Positions 1-5,748 of a stretch of 6,225 nucleotides of DNA are shown here, piece by piece. This DNA is from Phyllobacteriaceae bacterium. Lineage in GTDB: Bacteria > Pseudomonadota > Alphaproteobacteria > Rhizobiales > Rhizobiaceae. The position numbers and the translations under genes were made by a program. The notes below the pieces were generated by a model. It was not told the origin of the DNA. It worked only from the letters and a program-made list of their open reading frames with translations, and did no database searches. How positions within the stretch are numbered: the first letter of the stretch is position 1; the number at the start of each line of letters is the position of its first letter. The stretch is taken from the NCBI GenBank assembly GCA_024645155.1, contig JAHEGF010000200.1:1-6225 (forward strand), given 5' to 3'.

Positions 1-125
1 GCCGTACACTTGGAACCCTCTGCCTGAACCAGCGTCAGAATTGGGCTCCGTGGCCACCTTTTGCTGCTGCGGTGGGCTGCTCACAGGCCCTAGCGCGGGC
101 GTGACCCATAGCCGCCGGGCAATCT

Positions 126-137
126 CCGGCCGGCCGG
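126..137. repeat. Three tandem CCGG units
   Basis: CCGGCCGGCCGG is a perfect 12-bp palindrome made of three CCGG units, directly after the hairpin when read on the minus strand. It could extend RNA structure at the 3' end of the ThDP transcript. In a GC-rich genome it may equally be chance. Confidence 0.4.
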
Positions 138-138
138 T

Positions 139-160
139 CTAAACTGCGGTGGCAGTTCAG
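139..160 (-). terminator. Hairpin downstream of the ThDP enzyme gene, possible terminator
   Basis: On the minus strand CTGAACTGC and GCAGTTTAG form a 9-bp stem with one G-U pair around the 4-nt loop CACC. It begins about 65 nt past the stop codon of the ThDP enzyme. The tract that follows is GC-rich rather than T-rich, so this is not a textbook intrinsic terminator. It may act as a 3'-end stabilising structure or work together with Rho. Confidence 0.3.
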
Positions 161-224
161 TCCTCCGTTAGCTAATTTTACCGGCGAACCAGTTCATCGA
201 TGCAAGATCACTTGTGCGGGAACT

Positions 225-2078
225 TCATCGCACCTTTCGCTGCCCGAAAGTCGGCTGGACCTCCGGAATAGGCGGCATTTGCCAGGTCCCCGTCACGGGG
301 ATACCTGTATCGCGGTTGATGACAACATCGATCACGGTGGGAATATTCGATCTGATCGCCTCTGCATAGGCATCTCCGAACTGGTCGGGATGTTCGATGC
401 GGATACCCCGGCCGCCCATGGCTTCGGCCATTTTTACGAAATCGGGGTTCCAGAGCTCGCCGGTCTGTTCCTTGACGAAACTGGTCCCAAGCTCCCGGCC
501 GTCGAGATAGACTCGCTGCAGGTCGCGGATCGTGCCGATTGCGTAATTATTCTGCAGCACCCAGACCGCCGGAAGATTGTATTCCACCGCGGTTGCCACG
601 ACGTGCGGCATCATCATGAACCCGCCATCACCGCACAGTGTCACACAAGGTGAATCCGGGCGTGCAAGGCGCGCGCCCAGCACTCCGCAGACGCCAAATC
701 CCATCGCCGCAAATCCGCCAGATGTCATGTGGGTACCGGCGATTTTCGGCATCCAGTACTGTTCCGACCAGACTTGGCAATTTCCAACATCGTCGACCAT
801 GATTGTATCCGGTGGCGAGATCCGGTTCATGTCAGCCAACATCCGTCGCGGCTCGATAGGTACCTCATTGCTGGATTCGAAAGGCGTGGTGAAATTTCGC
901 CACTCGGATTGCCAGCCTTCGATTTCCCTGCGCCAACCGTCAATGCTTGCGCGAAGGTTCTTGCCGCTGGCGATCCTGGTCGCGTGGATCAGGAATTCCC
1001 TTGCGTCAGCCTCTATTCCGATTTCAACGGGATAGTTTCGGCCGATTTCCTGGCTATCGATGTCGACCTGGATTAGTTTCGTTGGCGGGATGTTATATAC
1101 GTAGCCCGGTATCCACGAGCCGGTATGAAGGTCGTTAAAACGGGCTCCGATCGCCAGGATCAGGTCGGCATTACGCGCTGCTTCGGTAGCTGGATATTCA
1201 CCCCAGACGCCGGCCACGCCGAGATTTTGCGGATGATCGGATGGCAGAGCACCTTTGCCCATGAAGGATGTGTAGACCGGCACGTTGATTTGATCTGCAA
1301 ATGCTTTCAACTCGTCGAATGCGCGCGACACTCTGATGCCGCCACCAGCAAGGATCAGCGGTTTTCGTGATTTGACCAGCATATCGATCGCGCGCTCGAC
1401 ACTGGTGTCCGACAGACGTGGCCGCCAGTTGGACGCTGTGCTATCGGAGAGCGGTTCGGGTACCGAGACCGGTGCGGTTTCAATATAGAGATCGTAGGGC
1501 ATGTCCATATGAACGGGGCCCGGCCTGCCATTGCGCATCAGCGCAAAAGCCTCTGGCAGTGCGTGGGTCAGGTCTTTGACCCTGTCGATGCGGAAGGATT
1601 TCTTCGTCACCGGCTCAAAGATGGAAGACATCGAACCGTTATAGCGATAGTCATCCTGTAACGCGCCGGAATTGAGCTGGTTTGTCGGGACATTTCCGGT
1701 AATGACGAAAAACGCAGAGTTGTCGTAATAGGCATTTGCGGTAGCGATCATCAGGTTCATCGGACCGGGACCGGTGGACGCATAGACGACCAGCGGCTCT
1801 CCGGTCAGCCGGTAGTAGACATCGGCCATGAACCCAGCAGCTTGTTCCACGCGCGGTGAAATATGCCGGATCCGGTCTTTCACCTTGCCAATTCCATCGA
1901 GGAGGCCGATCGCACCGTGGCCAGCATACCCAAGAATGTAGGGCACTTTTTCCTTCAGAAGATACTCAGCAATTATGTCGGTGCCCCGTATCTCATTGCT
2001 GCCCTGCATGCCGCTGTATCGGGAATATGCGGTAGTGCTGTTGCGCGAAGGTTGGTTGTAGGTGCTCCTGTGGCTCAT
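225..2078 (-). CDS. Thiamine-diphosphate-dependent enzyme, acetolactate synthase superfamily, substrate unknown
   Basis: This is a full-length three-domain ThDP enzyme of 617 residues (618 if counted from the ATG at 2081). Residue numbers below follow the 618-residue form. The N-terminal pyrimidine-binding domain (about 32-200) contains the cofactor-activating glutamate E79 in PRVEQAAGFMADVYYRLTG and the STGPGPMNL loop (102-110). A central domain follows (about 225-370). The C-terminal pyrophosphate-binding domain (about 405-590) has GGFAAMGFG (455-463) and the metal/ThDP motif running from GDG (484-486) to the paired asparagines N511-N512, with the expected 24-residue spacing. Such enzymes cleave or ligate carbon-carbon bonds next to a carbonyl, usually on 2-oxo acids, in the cytoplasm. 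Length and motifs resemble the acetolactate synthase large subunit, but no ilvN-like small-subunit gene is adjacent. Glyoxylate carboligase is unlikely, because that enzyme lacks the glutamate. The first 24 residues are rich in Ser, Tyr, Asn and Arg and look disordered. The family is certain; the reaction is not. Confidence 0.93.
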   Translation of the reverse strand: MSHRSTYNQPSRNSTTAYSRYSGMQGSNEIRGTDIIAEYLLKEKVPYILGYAGHGAIGLLDGIGKVKDRIRHISPRVEQAAGFMADVYYRLTGEPLVVYASTGPGPMNLMIATANAYYDNSAFFVITGNVPTNQLNSGALQDDYRYNGSMSSIFEPVTKKSFRIDRVKDLTHALPEAFALMRNGRPGPVHMDMPYDLYIETAPVSVPEPLSDSTASNWRPRLSDTSVERAIDMLVKSRKPLILAGGGIRVSRAFDELKAFADQINVPVYTSFMGKGALPSDHPQNLGVAGVWGEYPATEAARNADLILAIGARFNDLHTGSWIPGYVYNIPPTKLIQVDIDSQEIGRNYPVEIGIEADAREFLIHATRIASGKNLRASIDGWRREIEGWQSEWRNFTTPFESSNEVPIEPRRMLADMNRISPPDTIMVDDVGNCQVWSEQYWMPKIAGTHMTSGGFAAMGFGVCGVLGARLARPDSPCVTLCGDGGFMMMPHVVATAVEYNLPAVWVLQNNYAIGTIRDLQRVYLDGRELGTSFVKEQTGELWNPDFVKMAEAMGGRGIRIEHPDQFGDAYAEAIRSNIPTVIDVVINRDTGIPVTGTWQMPPIPEVQPTFGQRKVR

Positions 2079-2082
2079 CATT

Positions 2083-2089
2083 ACCTCCC
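2083..2089 (-). promoter_or_regulatory. Ribosome binding site that decides the start of the ThDP enzyme
   Basis: GGGAGGT lies just before two adjacent ATG codons (2079-2081 and 2076-2078). The GGAGG core is 2 nt from the first ATG and 5 nt from the second, so the second is the better placed start. A third in-frame ATG at 2007-2009 would remove the low-complexity N-terminus but has no Shine-Dalgarno sequence before it. Confidence 0.75.
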
Positions 2090-2133
2090 GGTGCGGCAGA
2101 ATTTCTCAAGGCTGACGGTTCTTTCGATATCCG

Positions 2134-2162
2134 AATATAGCGTAAGCCACGCAGCCAACCAA
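2134..2162 (-). promoter_or_regulatory. Candidate sigma-70-type promoter for the ThDP enzyme gene
   Basis: On the minus strand, TTGGTT (2157-2162) and TATATT (2134-2139) are separated by exactly 17 bp. The -10 box matches TATAAT at five of six positions; the -35 box matches only TTG of TTGACA. Transcription would start near 2127, giving an untranslated leader of about 45-50 nt before the start codon. The position suits the gene, but the -35 match is weak, so this is a candidate only. Confidence 0.3.
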
Positions 2163-2173
2163 ATGCCCCGGCA

Positions 2174-2254
2174 TCAGGGAAAATGGATTGTCGCGCTAAC
2201 CTTCCCACGTTGTTGTGCCGCAGGCATTTTGAATAAAACGGGAGCATTGAGCAT
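2174..2254 (-). CDS. Speculative 26-residue small ORF upstream of the ThDP enzyme gene
   Basis: A short frame runs from ATG (2252-2254) to TGA (2174-2176) and encodes 26 residues beginning MLNAPVLFKMP. It is preceded by GAGGAGG (2264-2270) with a 9-nt spacer, a strong Shine-Dalgarno sequence in a region otherwise without genes. A TATATT at 2284-2289 could serve as its -10 box, though no good -35 box is visible. The peptide has no signal sequence, membrane segment or run of one amino acid that would mark an attenuator leader. It could be an unnoticed small protein or leader peptide, or a chance frame beside a chance purine run. I do not recognise it. Confidence 0.15.
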   Translation of the reverse strand: MLNAPVLFKMPAAQQRGKVSATIHFP

Positions 2255-2362
2255 TCGCGAAATCCTCCTCGGACCGTAGGCCGAATATAAGTGAAAAAAT
2301 CCAACGCAAAACGGTTAAATACTTGGCGAGGGATCAATCGTCCTGATGGAACAAAGGCAAAC

Positions 2363-2391
2363 GGTGGACCAACCAATCCGGGCTGGTCACC
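2363..2391 (-). terminator. Weak candidate terminator hairpin downstream of the deaminase operon
   Basis: Read on the minus strand, GGTGACCA (2384-2391) pairs with TGGTCCACC (2363-2371) with one bulged base, around a 12-nt loop. It lies about 75 nt after the deaminase stop codon. The sequence that follows is only moderately T-rich (GTTTGCCTTTGTT), so termination by this element alone is doubtful. It may instead be an unrelated inverted repeat or a protein-binding site. Confidence 0.22.
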
Positions 2392-2465
2392 TAGAGCGCA
2401 CAGCCTGGAGTTACCAAGGCCGAGATTGTTCCTTTTTTACGGACAAATTCAGGAAAACCAGATTT

Positions 2466-3758
2466 CTAACCGGTTGTTTTGCGGGTGAAACGCCGGTTCA
2501 CAACGGAAGGACGGCCCGGCAGTTCCAGGGTGGTATCGGTCCTGCTTCGCCGAGCGACAATTTTGCCTTTGGAAACAACGAGCAAACGATCGGGCCTGAG
2601 GCGGATCGCTTCAATCGGATCGCCGGCATCCAGGACCACAAGGCTCGCACGCTTGCCTTTCTCGAGACCATAGTCGTCAAAGCCCATGATCTTTGCGGTT
2701 TCCGTGGTCACCATATCGAAGCAATGACGCATCTCGCTTCGGCTTGTCATCTGCGCCACATGCAAACCCATGAAGGCGACATCGAGCATGTCAGCAGTGC
2801 CGAGCGGATACCAGGGGTCGAGAACGCAATCCTGTCCCCAGGCAACCGTAATTCCATATTCCAGCATTTCGCGAACTCGCGTAAGGCCGCGGCGCTTCGG
2901 ATAGGTATCGTGCCGCCCCTGGATGGTGATGTTGATCAGCGGATTGGGAATCGCGGCGACCTCCGCTTCTGCCATGAGCGGCAGCAGTTTCGACACGTAG
3001 TAATTGTCCATCGAGTGCATCGAGGTGAGATGCGATCCCGCCACTCTGCCCTGCAAGCCGAGCCGCTGCGCCTCATAGGTGAGTTGTTCAATGTGACGTG
3101 ACATCGGATCGTCAGTCTCGTCGCAGTGCATATCAACCATCAATCCGCGCTCGGCGGCAAGTTCGCAAAGTTCGGTGACCGAGCGCCTTCCATCCTGCAT
3201 GGTACGCTCAAAATGCGGGATTCCCCCGACAATATCGACACCCATGTCGAGAGCCGCAATCGTTATTTCACGGGCTTTTGGCGCACGGTAGAAACCGTCC
3301 TGAGGGAAGGCAACGATCTGCAAGTCGAGATAGGGTTTCACTAAATCGCGCACTGCAAGCAACCCACGTACACCTGTGAGCGCGTGCTCATCGCTGGTAT
3401 CGACATGGCTACGTATCGCAAGCAGCCCCATTGAGACCGCCCAATCACAATAGGCAAGCGCCCGCTCGATCACTGCTTCCTCTGTTAGCAGCGGCTTTAG
3501 TTCACCCCATAGTGCAATGCCCTCCAGCAGAGTCCCGGATTTGTTGATCCTCGGCTGGCCGTAGGAGAGAGTCGCGTCCATGTGGAAATGCGGATCGATG
3601 AAAGGCGGCGAAACCAGATTGCCGGAAATGTCAATCGTCTCACCAGCTTCCGAATTGATGTCCGTCTCGATCGCAACGATGACCCCGTCGGAAATCGCGA
3701 TATCGGCTTTTGATCCATCGGGCAAAACACCACTTTTCAGCAACAAGTCGAGGTTCAT
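2466..3758 (-). CDS. codA: Cytosine deaminase-type amidohydrolase
   Basis: This 430-residue protein is close in length to E. coli CodA (427). It has the full metal and catalytic set of the cytosine deaminase group of the amidohydrolase superfamily: PHFHMD with H57 and H59, Q153 in FPQDG, H211 and E214 in HCDETD, H243 in GSHLTS, and D310 in WGQDC before DPWYPLG. These match CodA H61, H63, Q156, H214, E217, H246 and D313 with a constant 3-4 residue offset. Family members hydrolyse cytosine or related N-heterocycles to the oxo product plus ammonia, in the cytoplasm. The residue after D310 is Cys, where E. coli CodA has Asp314, so the preferred substrate may differ. The ATG overlaps the stop of the preceding permease as ATGA and follows AAAGGTGA (3762-3769), which suggests translational coupling. 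Its place as last gene of a nucleoside-type ABC operon supports a role in nucleobase salvage or catabolism. The stop is TAG. Confidence 0.9.
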   Translation of the reverse strand: MNLDLLLKSGVLPDGSKADIAISDGVIVAIETDINSEAGETIDISGNLVSPPFIDPHFHMDATLSYGQPRINKSGTLLEGIALWGELKPLLTEEAVIERALAYCDWAVSMGLLAIRSHVDTSDEHALTGVRGLLAVRDLVKPYLDLQIVAFPQDGFYRAPKAREITIAALDMGVDIVGGIPHFERTMQDGRRSVTELCELAAERGLMVDMHCDETDDPMSRHIEQLTYEAQRLGLQGRVAGSHLTSMHSMDNYYVSKLLPLMAEAEVAAIPNPLINITIQGRHDTYPKRRGLTRVREMLEYGITVAWGQDCVLDPWYPLGTADMLDVAFMGLHVAQMTSRSEMRHCFDMVTTETAKIMGFDDYGLEKGKRASLVVLDAGDPIEAIRLRPDRLLVVSKGKIVARRSRTDTTLELPGRPSVVNRRFTRKTTG

Positions 3759-4696
3759 CTCTCACCTTTCTGGTAGGGCACCATCAGCGCCTTGGGATAG
3801 GTCGCTCGCCGCGCAACGAAGACCAAAGCCAGAATGGAAAGCACATAGGGCAGCATCAGGAAGACCTGATAGGGAACAACCCCGCCAGTCACCTGTTGCA
3901 GCCGCACCTGATAAGCATCAAAGGCGGCAAACAAAATTGCACCGATCAGTGCCTTGCCTGGTCTCCAGGAGCCGAAGACCACCAATGCGATACATATCCA
4001 GCCGCGCCCGTTGACCATTTCAAAAAAGAACGAATTGAACGCGCTCATTGTCAGGAATGCGCCGCCGACCGCCATTAAAGCCGATCCAGCCATCACGGAA
4101 CCGATCCGTACTGCCGTTACACTTATTCCCTGCGCCTCGACCGCGGCCGGATTCTCGCCCGCTGCGCGTACGGCGATACCGACCGGCGTGCGGTAGAGAA
4201 TCCAGGCGACGATGGCGACAGAAACAAAGGCCAGATAGGTGAGTGGCGTCTGGTTGAACAATGCCGGGCCAACAAGCGGAATATTCGATAGTCCTGGAAC
4301 CGCAAAAGGGACAAAGGCCTCGATCTTTGGTGGTGACGTCACTTCCGGCAATGCGATCCGATAGGTGAAATAGGTGATGCTCGTTGCCAGCAACGTGATA
4401 CCGATGCCAGTTACATGCTGGGACAGGCCGAGCGGCACGGTGAGAAAACCGTGTAGCAGGCCGAATCCCATTCCCGCCAGCGCCGCAACGGCCACACCGG
4501 TCCACAGGTCACCTCCCGCGTAGACAGTGATCCAACCCGCAAAGGCGCCAGCGGTCATTATTCCTTCAATGCCCAAATTAAGAACGCCCGCCCGTTCACA
4601 AATGAGTTCCCCCATGGTCGCGAAGATCAAAGGCGAGGCGATCCTTATTGCTGCTACCCAGAAGCTCGTTGTCAGCAAGATGTCAAAAGCTTCCAA
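3755..4696 (-). CDS. ABC transporter permease, nucleoside/BMP-associated type (second permease)
   Basis: This inner-membrane protein of 313 residues belongs to the BPD_transp_2 family (NupQ/YufQ-like), which forms a heterodimeric channel with the other permease. The N-terminal SPLIFATMGELICERAGVLNLGIEGIM (split here as SPLIFATMGELI then CERAGVLNLGIEGIM, residues 21-47) is highly characteristic of this subfamily. A cytoplasmic loop, YRTPVGIAVRAAGENPAAVE (168-187), corresponds to the segment that contacts the ATPase. About eight to nine hydrophobic segments are visible, including roughly 11-29, 44-60, 66-88, 96-112, 151-168, 198-218, 231-257 and 274-295. The best start is TTG at 4694-4696: an in-frame ATG does not exist near the expected N-terminus, and GGAGGTGA sits 5 nt (from its core) before this TTG. 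GTG at 4700-4702 or 4706-4708 would add two or four residues. Its TGA overlaps the deaminase ATG. The substrate is inferred to be a nucleoside or nucleobase from the family and from the deaminase. Confidence 0.93.
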   Translation of the reverse strand: MEAFDILLTTSFWVAAIRIASPLIFATMGELICERAGVLNLGIEGIMTAGAFAGWITVYAGGDLWTGVAVAALAGMGFGLLHGFLTVPLGLSQHVTGIGITLLATSITYFTYRIALPEVTSPPKIEAFVPFAVPGLSNIPLVGPALFNQTPLTYLAFVSVAIVAWILYRTPVGIAVRAAGENPAAVEAQGISVTAVRIGSVMAGSALMAVGGAFLTMSAFNSFFFEMVNGRGWICIALVVFGSWRPGKALIGAILFAAFDAYQVRLQQVTGGVVPYQVFLMLPYVLSILALVFVARRATYPKALMVPYQKGER

Positions 4697-4698
4697 AG

Positions 4699-4706
4699 TC
4701 ACCTCC
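4699..4706 (-). promoter_or_regulatory. Ribosome binding site supporting a TTG start for the second permease
   Basis: GGAGGTGA matches eight consecutive positions of the ideal Shine-Dalgarno sequence. It includes the TGA stop of the first permease (4699-4701). The GGAGG core lies 5 nt before TTG at 4694-4696, which is optimal. The GTG inside this motif (4700-4702) would have to start on top of its own ribosome site, so TTG is preferred. Confidence 0.7.
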
Positions 4707-5748
4707 ACCGGATTCGGTAGCGCGACAGCATGATTGCGCTGACCATTGTGAGAAGCGCGGTAGCAACCATCACCTGGGCAATGTAGCTGGGCACACCGGC
4801 CGAACGGCTCATCGCATCGGCACCGACAAAGATGCCGGCGACGAATATTGCCGAGGCGACAACGCCCAACGGATTGAGCATCGCCAGCATTGCGACGACG
4901 ATGCCCGTATATCCGAAGCCCGGAGACAGATCGAGCGTCAGGTTGCCCTTGAGACCTGCTACTTCCGAGAATCCTGCCAGGGCTGCGAGCCCTCCCGACA
5001 ACAGTGCCGTCTTCATCAGCACCCGATTGACTGGAATACCGGCGAAACGCGCTGCTTCGGCGTTGTTGCCCACTGCACGCATTTCGTAACCCAGTGTAGT
5101 CTTCTTCATGATCACCCAAACCGCCATCGCACTGGCCAGAGCGATGACAAAGCCAAAATGCAGCCGCTTGCCCTGGATCAGGCGCGGCAACTGCGCTTCA
5201 GAAATGACCCTTTTTGATTGAGGCCATCCGAGCCCCATCGGGTCCTTTAATGCGCCTTCAAGCAACATCGAAACGAATAGTATGACGATGAAGTTGAGCA
5301 ATAAAGTTGTCACGACCTCGTCGACCCCGAAGCGCACCTTTAGTATCGCAGGACCGAGTAGCAGAAGAGCGCCACCCAGCATGGCGGAAATCGCGATAAG
5401 CGGAACAAGTGCTGGAGCGGGCATCGCAACGGCACCAGTGCCAAGAACGACAGTTACAACCGCACCGATATAAAGTTGCGCCTCTGCGCCAATATTCCAG
5501 AGTTTGGCACGGAACGCGACCGCGACCGCCAGCCCGGTCAAAATGAGCGGCGTTGCCCTCGTCAGCGTTTCAAGCAAAGCAAATTGTGATCCGGCCGCGC
5601 CCTTGGCAACCAGCCAGAATACATTGAAGGGTGACGCGCCCGCGATTAGCACCAGCAGCGAGGCTATTATCATCGTTACGCAGATTGCGCCGGCCGGGTA
5701 AATCAGCGTCGCAGCAAGCCCCGGATCGGGTTTTGGTTCAAGCCGCAT
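4699..5748 (-). CDS. ABC transporter permease, nucleoside/BMP-associated type (first permease)
   Basis: This inner-membrane permease of 349 residues is of the BPD_transp_2 family, NupP/YufP-like. Hydrophobic segments lie at about 14-36, 64-80, 88-107, 111-133, 143-163, 197-213, 244-264, 279-310 (long enough for two) and 322-341. The loop LGYEMRAVGNNAEAARFAGI (219-238) is the conserved cytoplasmic segment expected to dock on the ATPase. FRAKLWNIGAEAQLYIGA (79-96) is the characteristic motif after the second segment. The chosen ATG (5746-5748) has GGAGGG 5 nt upstream and makes an 11-bp overlap with the ATPase gene; ATGs at 5788-5790 and 5767-5769 lie deeper in the ATPase and lack this support. 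It pairs with the second permease, whose ribosome binding site is contained in the last codons of this gene, so the two are probably made in equal amounts. The substrate is inferred as nucleoside or nucleobase. Confidence 0.93.
   Translation of the reverse strand: MRLEPKPDPGLAATLIYPAGAICVTMIIASLLVLIAGASPFNVFWLVAKGAAGSQFALLETLTRATPLILTGLAVAVAFRAKLWNIGAEAQLYIGAVVTVVLGTGAVAMPAPALVPLIAISAMLGGALLLLGPAILKVRFGVDEVVTTLLLNFIVILFVSMLLEGALKDPMGLGWPQSKRVISEAQLPRLIQGKRLHFGFVIALASAMAVWVIMKKTTLGYEMRAVGNNAEAARFAGIPVNRVLMKTALLSGGLAALAGFSEVAGLKGNLTLDLSPGFGYTGIVVAMLAMLNPLGVVASAIFVAGIFVGADAMSRSAGVPSYIAQVMVATALLTMVSAIMLSRYRIRWR

Larger units (their letters stand above)
2082..2465. other. Intergenic region between the deaminase and the ThDP enzyme gene
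   Basis: This 384-bp gap separates the two transcription units and has no gene I recognise in any frame. It is more AT-rich than its flanks, most clearly around 2281-2330. It contains the candidate terminator hairpin, promoter and small ORF listed separately. The 9-mer TATATTCGG occurs twice on the minus strand (2131-2139 and 2281-2289). A longer open frame on the minus strand (1993-2376) overlaps the start of the ThDP gene and resembles no protein family I know. Its size and content suggest that the ThDP gene has its own promoter rather than only reading through from the transporter operon. Confidence 0.6.

Noticed and set aside
1..142. A frame open on the plus strand from position 2 to a stop at 140-142, possibly the end of a gene from the left
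   Set aside because: The translated 46 residues show no recognisable motif, and two frames are open here by high GC content alone.
2215..2227. Short hairpin TGCC-GCA-GGCA followed by TTTT on the plus strand
   Set aside because: The stem has only four base pairs, and no plus-strand gene precedes it.
1993..2376. A 127-codon open frame on the minus strand across the gap and the start of the ThDP gene
   Set aside because: It overlaps the start of a certain gene by about 90 bp, has no ribosome binding site at its ATG and resembles no known family.
2468..2498. Inverted repeat AACCGG / CCGGTT around the end of the deaminase gene
   Set aside because: It has only six base pairs per arm, lies mostly in coding sequence and is not followed by a T-tract on the minus strand.
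2346..3101. A 251-codon open frame on the plus strand
   Set aside because: It is antisense to the deaminase gene, whose motifs and length are convincing; its own product has no recognisable domain.
4702..5119. An upstream in-frame extension of the second permease to an ATG at 5119
   Set aside because: The extension runs out of frame through the first permease and has no membrane or family character; conserved sequence begins near the TTG at 4696.
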